A DNA stretch of 12,953 nucleotides from Fidelibacterota bacterium. GTDB lineage: Bacteria; Fidelibacterota; UBA2242. The first letter of the stretch is position 1. The number at the start of each line of letters is the position of its first letter. Below, piece by piece: positions 8,701 through 12,953 of the stretch. A model generated the notes under the pieces. The model was not told where the DNA came from, searched no databases, and saw nothing but the letters and a program-made list of their open reading frames with translations. Position numbers and translations under genes: made by a program. The stretch is from the NCBI GenBank assembly GCA_023229045.1, contig JALOAB010000040.1:1-12953 (forward strand). The letters are read 5' to 3'.

Positions 8701-8908
8701 CGACAAACTCGGCATTGACCGGCAGAAAGTAAATTTCATCGGCCAGGTTTTCGGAAGTCTGGATGGTGGCGATATTAGGATTGACCAGAATTGTGGATAT
8801 GCCCTCTTCTTTCAGGGCTTTAATCGCCTGACTACCGGAGTAATCGAATTCGCCGGCTTCACCAATTTTTAGGGCGGCACTGCCGAGGATGAGAACTTTC
8901 TTAATCAT
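5729..8908 (-). CDS. carB: Carbamoyl-phosphate synthase large subunit, CAD/CPS-like type
   Basis: Makes carbamoyl phosphate from bicarbonate, 2 ATP and ammonia channelled from CarA, feeding arginine and pyrimidine synthesis. Length is 1059 aa, full size. Domains: first ATP-grasp half about 1-400 (FDYSGSQAIKAL, SFGGQTALNTGLEL, YALGGLGSG, GWKEIEYEVM, EVNARLSRSSALASKATG), oligomerisation region about 400-545, second ATP-grasp half about 546-930 (RPSYVLSGAAM, EIEYDAVARNG, EHVENAGVHSGDATLV, IECNLRASRSFPFVSK), and a methylglyoxal-synthase-like allosteric domain about 931-1059 (LYATGGTAKFL). Several segments match remembered human CAD/CPS1 sequence better than E. coli: YALGGLGSG rather than FTMGGSGGG, and HLGIVGECNIQFAL. 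The start has AAAGGAAAC just upstream. The gene lies 193 bases behind carA, separated by an inverted-repeat element, and runs into mutM. Confidence 0.98.
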   Translation of the reverse strand: MIKKVLILGSAALKIGEAGEFDYSGSQAIKALKEEGISTILVNPNIATIQTSENLADEIYFLPVNAEFVEKVIQKTRPDGILLSFGGQTALNTGLELQRRGILEKYKVAVLGTPIQAIINTEDRQFFITRLSEISIKTARSQIATTFDEALNVIANFEFPVIIRIAYALGGLGSGVCRNLEEFREKAEKALNYAPQILIEEYLEGWKEIEYEVMCDRFNNCITICNMENVDPMGIHTGESIVVAPCQTLSNRECQTLRSIAIKVIRHLGIVGECNIQFALDPYSEDYRVIEVNARLSRSSALASKATGYPIAFVAAKLALGHGLHQLPNKVTRVTTAFFEPALDYVVVKIPRWDLKKFRKVSHQIGSGMKSVGEVMAIGRTFEEALQKGLRMLETGANGIVGNIGFKSENLERDLHEPTDERIFAIAFALEQGFSVEKIAALTNINPWFIHKIKNIVEMNLRLNNFQEKTLALDILLAAKKIGFSDKQVAIAISRSEDEVRQLRIKANIKPYIRQIDTLAAEFPAYTNYLYLTYNAIRDDINLADHNAVIVLGSGAYRIGSSVEFDWSCVNCGQTLRRLGYNTIMLNYNPETVSTDYDESDFLIFDEISFENVVEIYNKFRALGVIVSMGGQIPNNLALKLHQADIRVLGTSPESIDRAENRRKFSDLLDKLNIDQPIWKEITSIDLAREFAREHDYPVLIRPSYVLSGAAMAVASNDEELVQYLQRAVTISPEYPTVISKFLENAKEIEYDAVARNGEIVIYAISEHVENAGVHSGDATLVIPPQRTYLETVRRIRIIASKIARKLNINGPFNIQFIAKQNEVKVIECNLRASRSFPFVSKVIKRNFIDLATQVIMRVPVTPTPFSTFELNHVGVKAPQFSFTRLQGADPTLGVEMASTGEVACLGDDFDEAFLKALISVGYRFPVRSALISSGPIESKAELLESVRALHKMNVRLYATGGTAKFLEANNVPVETLFWPLEKKEPNVLTYIKNGQIDLVINIPKSYQERELTNGYLIRRTAADFNVMLITNRQIAMRFVEALGRIKMEDLKIRGWGEY

Positions 8909-8919
8909 TGTTTCCTTTC

Positions 8920-9095
8920 ACCACAGAGCACTCAGAGAACATAGAGAATTTATTTATTATAATTTTAGTTAATATTTTTCGTCCGTTAGGCTGGCTTGAT
9001 CTCGCGTTTATGTCCATGTAATGCACTACTACCATTCTGTATTTACGTTTACTATTTATATAACATTTCTCCGTGTACTCCATGACCTCTGCGGT
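8920..9095. mobile_element. MITE-like inverted-repeat element between carA and carB
   Basis: The 193-bp carA-carB gap is almost filled by a 176-bp unit with 29-bp imperfect terminal inverted repeats (8920-8948 and 9067-9095). The left end starts ACCACAGAG and ends with AGAGAA; the right end, read in reverse complement, starts ACCGCAGAG and ends with GGAGAA. By my alignment 20 of 29 positions match without gaps. The 118-bp interior is AT-rich with no convincing gene. I find no transposase and no clear target-site duplication. Read in the carA-to-carB direction, four mismatches become G-U pairs, so the RNA could pair at 24 of 29 positions and bring the carA stop near the carB ribosome binding site. 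A related single arm lies at 10922-10948. Confidence 0.55.
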
Positions 9096-9101
9096 TCAAT
9101 A

Positions 9102-10154
9102 TTACAAAAGTTCCAGAAAATGGTCGAAGATAAACGTTGTATCCATCGGACCCGGTGATACTTCCGGGTGAAATTGGACACCCATAAATCTCCCGGATTT
9201 ATGCTTCAGTCCCTCATTGGTATGATCGTTAAGGTTGCTGAACCAGATCTGAAACTCTTTCGGTAAATTGCTGTCATCGACCGCAAATCCATGATTCTGG
9301 GAAGTGATGTAACAACGTTCGTTTTCATGATTTTTGACCGGCTGATTCAAGCCACGATGACCGAATTTTAACTTATAGGTCTTGGCGCCCGCCGCTAATG
9401 CCAGGATTTGGTTGCCCAGGCAAATGCCCAGAGTCGGAATGTTATTTTTAATGGCATAGCGGGCGGATTCGATGGTAGTCGTGCACATTTGCGGATCGCC
9501 TGGTCCGTTGGAAATTACCAGCCCGCTGAAGTCATGTTGTGACAAATCGGCGTTCCAGGGTAAACGCATTATTTCGATATTACATTGAGATAAATGTCTA
9601 ATGATACTGCGTTTACAACCACAATCGAGAAAGGCAATCCGTTTGGCGCCTTTTCCATAAAGGCGCGGTTCGGTGCAACTCACCTTCGCCACCACATGCT
9701 GGTGATTGGGATCGAAGTAATCGATATCTGTATCGAAAGTGATTTTCCCCAGCATCGTACCTTCTTCCCGCAAAATCTGGGTAAGAGTCCGGGTATCGAT
9801 ACCGGTAATCGCCGGTATTTGGAATGCTTTCAGCCATTCCGCCAGCGACTGCTTACGATTCCAGTGTTCGCTTTCGGTCGAATAATCGGCGACTACCAGG
9901 CCGCGAATCTGGATGCGGTCGGATTCGAAAGCCGGACTTTCGGGTAAAAATTCCGGCACGCCGTAATTGCCGATAAGCGGATAGGTCAATACCAGGATCT
10001 GGCCGCAATAGGAAGGATCGGTCAGGCTTTCGGGATAGCCGACCATGCCGGTATTGAAAACCACTTCACCGGCAGTCGCGCCTTCCCAGCCAAAAGAAAA
10101 ACCCTCGAAAACGTGACCGTCCTCGAGGGTTAAAAGCGCCGTGCGTTTATTCAT
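9102..10154 (-). CDS. carA: Carbamoyl-phosphate synthase small (glutaminase) subunit
   Basis: Hydrolyses glutamine and passes ammonia to CarB. Length is 350 aa, slightly shorter than the approximately 380 of E. coli. The N-terminal small-chain domain (about 1-130) has EDGHVFEGFSFGWEGATAGE, VFNTGMVGYPESLTDPSY and GIDTRTLTQILREEG. The class I glutamine amidotransferase domain (about 172-350) has SNGPGDP (215-221), the nucleophile C245 in GICLGNQ, and H329/E331 in FHPEVSPGP, so the catalytic triad is complete. The residue after the nucleophile elbow is Asn (GICLGNQ), where E. coli and CAD have His. The start ATG at 10154 has GGAAAG about 11 bases upstream. It is the first gene of the minus-strand cluster, divergent from the exported-protein genes, with a possible promoter at 10233-10262. 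Confidence 0.97.
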   Translation of the reverse strand: MNKRTALLTLEDGHVFEGFSFGWEGATAGEVVFNTGMVGYPESLTDPSYCGQILVLTYPLIGNYGVPEFLPESPAFESDRIQIRGLVVADYSTESEHWNRKQSLAEWLKAFQIPAITGIDTRTLTQILREEGTMLGKITFDTDIDYFDPNHQHVVAKVSCTEPRLYGKGAKRIAFLDCGCKRSIIRHLSQCNIEIMRLPWNADLSQHDFSGLVISNGPGDPQMCTTTIESARYAIKNNIPTLGICLGNQILALAAGAKTYKLKFGHRGLNQPVKNHENERCYITSQNHGFAVDDSNLPKEFQIWFSNLNDHTNEGLKHKSGRFMGVQFHPEVSPGPMDTTFIFDHFLELL

Positions 10155-10232
10155 TGAGATACTTGACTTTCCAGGTTTTTCATTCAGTTAATTTCACATA
10201 CCTTCAATCGGCGCGTAATTTAATCAATCAAT

Positions 10233-10262
10233 TCTATAATTTCAGTAAAATTTTCCTGCCAA
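10233..10262 (-). promoter_or_regulatory. Possible carA promoter
   Basis: On the minus strand TTGGCA (10262-10257), an 18-base spacer, then TATAGA (10238-10233). Each box matches the sigma-70 consensus at four or five of six positions. It would give a leader of about 70 bases before carA. It is moderately good but not unique in AT-rich sequence. Confidence 0.35.
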
Positions 10263-10265
10263 TAT

Positions 10266-10294
10266 TTGACAATGAATAAAATTACCTATATATT
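10266..10294 (+). promoter_or_regulatory. Near-consensus promoter for the exported-protein genes
   Basis: TTGACA (10266-10271), exactly 17 bases, then TATATT (10289-10294). This is a perfect -35 box, optimal spacing and a 5-of-6 -10 box. Transcription would begin near 10301, leaving a short leader with AAGGG before the ATG at 10318. The -10 region also reads TATATTTA, close to the TAnnTTTG form used by Bacteroidota, so either reading supports a promoter here. It lies back to back with the possible carA promoter, with only a few bases between the two -35 boxes. Confidence 0.7.
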
Positions 10295-10317
10295 TATTCA
10301 GGAAAAGGGAAAAAGTC

Positions 10318-10905
10318 ATGACAGACCTGTCGGATTTTTATCGTAAAAAATTTCTGTTGAAAAGTTTGGGTGCAGTCTTGTTTCTGCTGGGTGGTCTGCA
10401 GGCTCAGATGGCTGATTTCAGCGCCGAGTATCTGATCTTTACCGTGAACGCAAATTACGTCGAAATGACCGGCAGTTATTTCTTCAGCAACCGCACCGGC
10501 AAGGCAATTAGTTTACCGATCGTTTATCCGTTCCGCGTCAATGACCGGCAGACTTTTCCGGATTCAATTCATGTCGGTCTGGCGGATGGCAAATCGCTAA
10601 ATTTCCAGCGGCGCGATGAAAGCATCTTTTTCACAGTTCCTTTGAAGAATCCGGATCGGACCGAAATCGTGTTTTACTTTCGCCAACCAGTCAGTCAGCC
10701 GCAATTCGAATATATTCTGACCTCGACCCGCAGTTGGCAAAAACCGTTGGAATCCGCCGATTTTGCGATCCAGGTTCCTCTGTCTCAGGCGCTGACTAAG
10801 TTATCGTTCCCGTATGAGCGCATCGATACGACTGGCGATATTCAGGTTTATCGTTTGCATTTTGAGAACTTTTACCCGGAGAAGAATCTCATTTTCAGTT
10901 GGTAG
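10318..10905 (+). CDS. Exported protein of unknown function (195 aa)
   Basis: I do not recognise the family. The N-terminus has basic residues (YRKKFLLK) followed by a hydrophobic stretch (SLGAVLFLLGGL) and AQAQ-like small residues at LQAQ, a likely signal peptide cleaved near residue 30. The rest is rich in alternating hydrophobic and polar residues (YLIFTVNANYVEMTGSYFF, ISLPIVYPFRVN), suggesting a beta-sandwich that carries no cysteine and no obvious catalytic motif. The pattern 'YVEMTGSYFFSNRTGK...LPIVYPF' loosely recalls DUF4424- or VIT-like beta domains in which a folded strand pair ends in a YPF/FPL motif, but this is weak. A strong promoter precedes the gene, and a T9SS cargo gene follows 74 bases later, so both are probably surface or periplasmic proteins. 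Confidence 0.8.
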   Translation: MTDLSDFYRKKFLLKSLGAVLFLLGGLQAQMADFSAEYLIFTVNANYVEMTGSYFFSNRTGKAISLPIVYPFRVNDRQTFPDSIHVGLADGKSLNFQRRDESIFFTVPLKNPDRTEIVFYFRQPVSQPQFEYILTSTRSWQKPLESADFAIQVPLSQALTKLSFPYERIDTTGDIQVYRLHFENFYPEKNLIFSW

Positions 10906-10921
10906 GTTATAAGATGTTTTT

Positions 10922-10948
10922 ACCACTATGGCACAAAGACACAAAGAA
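10922..10948 (+). repeat. Single arm of the ACCACAGAG-type repeat
   Basis: The sequence begins ACCACTATGGCACAAAG and ends ACACAAAGAA. With a small gap it aligns to the left arm of the carA-carB element (ACCACAGAG...AGAGAA). It sits in the 74-bp gap between the two plus-strand exported-protein genes, 18 bases before the ribosome binding site of the second. I see no inverted partner nearby. Confidence 0.5.
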
Positions 10949-10966
10949 TTTTCATTCAATTTTTAT

Positions 10967-10972
10967 GGAGGG
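10967..10972 (+). promoter_or_regulatory. Ribosome binding site fixing the start of the T9SS cargo gene
   Basis: GGAGGG lies 7 bases before the ATG at 10980, which opens a textbook signal peptide. The frame is open back to an ATG at 10899, inside the end of the preceding gene, but that start would put 27 extra residues in front of the signal sequence and has no such site. Confidence 0.85.
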
Positions 10973-10979
10973 AAGAACC

Positions 10980-12482
10980 ATGAAAAAAGTTGCTATAGTT
11001 CTTTTACTTGTGGTTTGGTCGGTAACGGGATTGGCGAATCCGATCGCCCCTCAGTTGTTCTCTGAATTGTATTTTGACTCGACCGGCTGGAAAATTGAAG
11101 TCATGGGAGGCTGGGCCAGTGAAAATGACAATCGAATAGTAATAATATCCTCCACAGATTCGGCTGAAACGGATACATCCTTTCACTATTTGGGAGATTT
11201 TCCGGTTATAACATCTACCGACATGGAAACGACTCTCTATATCAATCCAAACGGCGATCACATCTGGATCGGAATTCGCAGTGAATATGGATGGTATTGC
11301 TATAACGATTTTATTTTCGGTGAAAATGGCGTTATCGCCGCGCCGCGCTCGGGAGAATCGATTGCTTTCGGTGGCGCTATTGAGGCTTCAGAGTACGAAT
11401 ACTATTTGGATGACACGCCCACGCTCGGCGCCTACAACGACTATGAAAATTCAAAAGGTACAATCCGGGGAATCGTCACCGATAGCAGTGGAGTCCCTAT
11501 CCCGGGAGTAACCGTCAAATATTCTTTCGTTAACGTAAGCATTACGATTAGCACCGACGAAAGTGGCCAGTTTGAATGCGAATGTCCAACTGGCAAATTG
11601 TATTTCACCTTTAGACATAATGATTATGAATTTTTAAGTGTCCCGGTTCAAATCTGGCCGGACAGCACCCTCGAACTCAATATCGTCATGCAACCGGAGC
11701 CGGAATATTATCAGAGTTATTTCCCGCTACAGGTTGGGAATATCTGGATCTACGACAATTTTATTCATCCTTTCGCTTCCCGCGATACTGTTGAAATCCT
11801 GGACACGACCAGAATAGATGGTAAAAAATATTTTACGGTTAACGATTCTTACGTCAGATACGATTCATTGGGAAATCTGGTTAAATATCATAACGGAAAC
11901 GATGTCATGTTCTTTCCTCTGGCTTTCCCGGATACTAATACCATCGTATTGGATAGTGTCGGAACCCCGATTATGGTTTGTGTTAACCGCGATTCGGATT
12001 TGGTTGAAGTTCCGGCCGGGGCTTTCGATAATCTTTTAACAGTAATGTGGGACGAAGCAATTGATGCAACATCATTCTATACCTATTCTAAATATATCGG
12101 TTTGGTAAAGACCTATTATGCCTGGTTCGCACCTCAGCAAAGCAGTTTAGTCTACGCCAAAGTCAACGGAACAGAATATCCTACTTCCATTATTAATCCT
12201 CATCCCAGTCAACCGGAAAAATACGCCCTGATATTGAATAATTATCCCAATCCTTTCAACTCCTCAACGACTCTGAAATATCACCTTCCCGAGACCGGCG
12301 ATGTCCGGCTGAGTGTTTTCGACCTGAGCGGCCGATTGGTGGAAGAATTGTTTTCCGGGCGGCAGTCGGCCGGCGATTATCATTATCTCTGGTCGGGTGG
12401 GAATCTGCCATCGGGAGTGTATTTAATCAGCCTGCAAGCCGGCGACCAGAAAGTCGTTAAAAAATGTTTGTTGATGAAGTGA
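10980..12482 (+). CDS. Secreted multidomain protein with type IX secretion (Por) C-terminal sorting domain
   Basis: A 500-aa secreted protein. Residues 1-20 form a Sec signal peptide (MKKVAIVLLLVVWSVTGLAN). About 21-155 resembles a lamin-tail-like domain (FSELYFDSTGWKIEV to PTLGAYND). About 160-238 is a carboxypeptidase-regulatory-like beta-sandwich (GTIRGIVTDSSGVPIPGVTV...STDESGQF). About 247-395 is a beta-rich region opening YFPLQVGNIWIYDN that I know only as recurrent in FCB secreted proteins, without a function. About 415-500 is the T9SS type A sorting domain: NNYPNPFNSSTTLKYHLPE, then VFDLSGRLV, WSGGNLPSGVYLISL and KKCLLMK. The C-terminal domain directs export through the Por machinery, and the protein is likely released or cell-anchored. 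No catalytic residues are recognisable, so a structural or adhesive role is possible. Confidence 0.9.
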   Translation: MKKVAIVLLLVVWSVTGLANPIAPQLFSELYFDSTGWKIEVMGGWASENDNRIVIISSTDSAETDTSFHYLGDFPVITSTDMETTLYINPNGDHIWIGIRSEYGWYCYNDFIFGENGVIAAPRSGESIAFGGAIEASEYEYYLDDTPTLGAYNDYENSKGTIRGIVTDSSGVPIPGVTVKYSFVNVSITISTDESGQFECECPTGKLYFTFRHNDYEFLSVPVQIWPDSTLELNIVMQPEPEYYQSYFPLQVGNIWIYDNFIHPFASRDTVEILDTTRIDGKKYFTVNDSYVRYDSLGNLVKYHNGNDVMFFPLAFPDTNTIVLDSVGTPIMVCVNRDSDLVEVPAGAFDNLLTVMWDEAIDATSFYTYSKYIGLVKTYYAWFAPQQSSLVYAKVNGTEYPTSIINPHPSQPEKYALILNNYPNPFNSSTTLKYHLPETGDVRLSVFDLSGRLVEELFSGRQSAGDYHYLWSGGNLPSGVYLISLQAGDQKVVKKCLLMK

Positions 12483-12493
12483 TTTTTTCGAAA

Positions 12494-12507
12494 TCGTAAT
12501 TCGTAAG
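12494..12507 (+). repeat. Two tandem TCGTAA-type heptamers
   Basis: TCGTAAT followed directly by TCGTAAG. The unit is the approximate reverse complement of the TTTACG heptamers at 12540-12560. The second unit contributes to the 5' arm of the hairpin at 12502-12545. Confidence 0.5.
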
Positions 12508-12549
12508 GCGTGATGATCTGTATCGGAATTTCATTGCGCTTTACGTTTT
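12502..12549 (+). terminator. Terminator hairpin of the T9SS cargo gene
   Basis: Bases 12502-12516 (CGTAAGGCGTGATGA) pair with 12531-12545 (TCATTGCGCTTTACG) along all 15 positions, 12 as Watson-Crick pairs and 3 as G-U pairs, with a 14-base loop. TTTTACACTTT follows. The stem begins 20 bases after the cargo gene stop. The three G-U pairs would be A-C mismatches in RNA from the other strand, so the structure favours the plus-strand transcript. The T-tract is short, so efficiency may be modest. Confidence 0.6.
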
Positions 12550-12560
12550 ACACTTTACGC
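12540..12560 (+). repeat. Three tandem TTTACG-type heptamers
   Basis: TTTACGT, TTTACAC and TTTACGC follow each other without gaps. The array overlaps the 3' arm of the terminator hairpin and contains the stop codon of the convergent oxidoreductase gene (12555-12557 on the minus strand). Confidence 0.55.
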
Positions 12561-12953
12561 GCTCTGCGCCCTGGTCGCCGTAAATTCCCGGTCATCCTTG
12601 TGACAGATTATCTGGGCGACGTTTCTTCCGCTCAGCAAAGAGGTTGGCACGCCGCCGCCCGGCTCGACCCATTGCCCAATCTGGAAAAAATTATCCAGTC
12701 CAGGCAGAATCTTCCGCATCGATTGAAAACCGGTCTTTTTATTCAACAGCCACCCTTCCATACTTCCACGCCAATTGTTGGTGTAGTGGATGACTGTCGC
12801 CGGCGTACTGACATCGATCACTTCGAGATTGGCGCGTATTTGACCGAATCTTTTTTCAATAACATTCACAATTTCTTCGGCGATATAATTTTTCTCAGCC
12901 TTGTATTTTCGCGGGTCAGCCTGTTTTAGATTCTGCCAGTAAGCATAATTATA
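12555..12953 (-). CDS. Phytoene desaturase/CrtI-like FAD-dependent oxidoreductase, C-terminal part
   Basis: The frame is open from the right edge to a TAA at 12555, giving 132 visible residues; the start lies outside the window. The sequence matches the C-terminus of the CrtI/CrtISO-like FAD amine-oxidase superfamily: an early YWQNL...KNYIAEEIVNVIEKRF helix, DVSTPATVIHYTNNWRGSMEGW (an FAD-domain segment usually ending in GS.EGW), then FFQIGQWVEPGGGVPTSLLSGRNVAQIIC, the dinucleotide-binding C-terminal motif. Relatives desaturate or isomerise carotenoids, or are uncharacterised NAD(P)/FAD oxidoreductases; which applies here cannot be decided without the N-terminus. It converges on the T9SS cargo gene, with 72 bases between the stop codons. 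Confidence 0.88.
   Translation of the reverse strand, partial: YNYAYWQNLKQADPRKYKAEKNYIAEEIVNVIEKRFGQIRANLEVIDVSTPATVIHYTNNWRGSMEGWLLNKKTGFQSMRKILPGLDNFFQIGQWVEPGGGVPTSLLSGRNVAQIICHKDDREFTATRAQSA

Noticed and set aside
8108..8872. A 254-codon open frame on the plus strand, opposite carB
   Set aside because: It lies wholly antisense to a strongly conserved part of carB, has no recognisable domain, and similar long antisense frames occur all along carB and carA. It is a by-product of codon usage.
8901..9083. A 60-codon minus-strand frame in the carA-carB gap
   Set aside because: It lies mostly inside the inverted-repeat element, overlaps the carB start, and has no protein-like features.
10899..10979. 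An upstream ATG that would extend the T9SS cargo protein by 27 residues
   Set aside because: It starts inside the preceding gene and translates the repeat arm. The ATG at 10980 has GGAGGG at the right distance and opens directly into a signal peptide.
1..12953. CRISPR array, tRNA/rRNA, phage or transposase genes, toxin-antitoxin pair, retron
   Set aside because: I looked for regular repeat-spacer patterns, RNA gene hallmarks and typical protein motifs, and saw none. The repeats found are short, diverged and intergenic.

Overview
The window looks like chromosomal DNA from a bacterium of the FCB supergroup (Bacteroidota and relatives such as Marinimicrobia, KSB1, Zixibacteria or Calditrichota). 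The main evidence is a secreted protein (10980-12482) ending in a type IX secretion (Por) C-terminal sorting domain. Supporting evidence is a system II cytochrome c maturation pair and carbamoyl-phosphate synthase subunits that resemble the eukaryotic CAD/CPS type more than the E. coli type. Base composition is near balanced, and start codons include GTG and TTG. I cannot name a species.

Layout, left to right. Positions 1-10154 are read entirely from the minus strand. They hold a MATE efflux pump cut by the left edge, a YghO-like GNAT acetyltransferase-fold protein, a cysteine-free ferritin-like di-iron protein, ccsA and a short resB (cytochrome c assembly), mutM (DNA repair), carB and carA (carbamoyl phosphate). 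From carA the minus-strand order is carA - 193 bp gap - carB - 12 bp - mutM - 157 bp gap - resB - 12 bp - ccsA - 147 bp gap - ferritin-like gene - 213 bp gap - GNAT gene - 88 bp gap - MATE gene. Close pairs (carB/mutM, resB/ccsA) are probably co-transcribed; the wider gaps hold repeats or hairpins.

Positions 10155-10317 form a divergent promoter region with a near-consensus TTGACA-17-TATATT promoter driving the plus strand. Two exported proteins follow: a 195-aa protein of unknown function and the 500-aa T9SS cargo. The cargo gene converges on the C-terminal part of a phytoene-desaturase-like FAD oxidoreductase (minus strand, cut by the right edge). The convergence point carries a hairpin built partly from heptamer repeats.

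I see no CRISPR array, tRNA, rRNA, phage gene or transposase. No new protein system stands out. The notable signals are in the gaps between genes: a MITE-like inverted-repeat element between carA and carB, a related single-arm copy upstream of the T9SS cargo gene, a paired direct repeat behind mutM, heptamer arrays in opposite orientation around the terminator of the cargo gene, and a hairpin plus U-tract directly abutting the ribosome binding site of the GNAT gene. Together they suggest a genome with several families of small dispersed repeats at gene borders.
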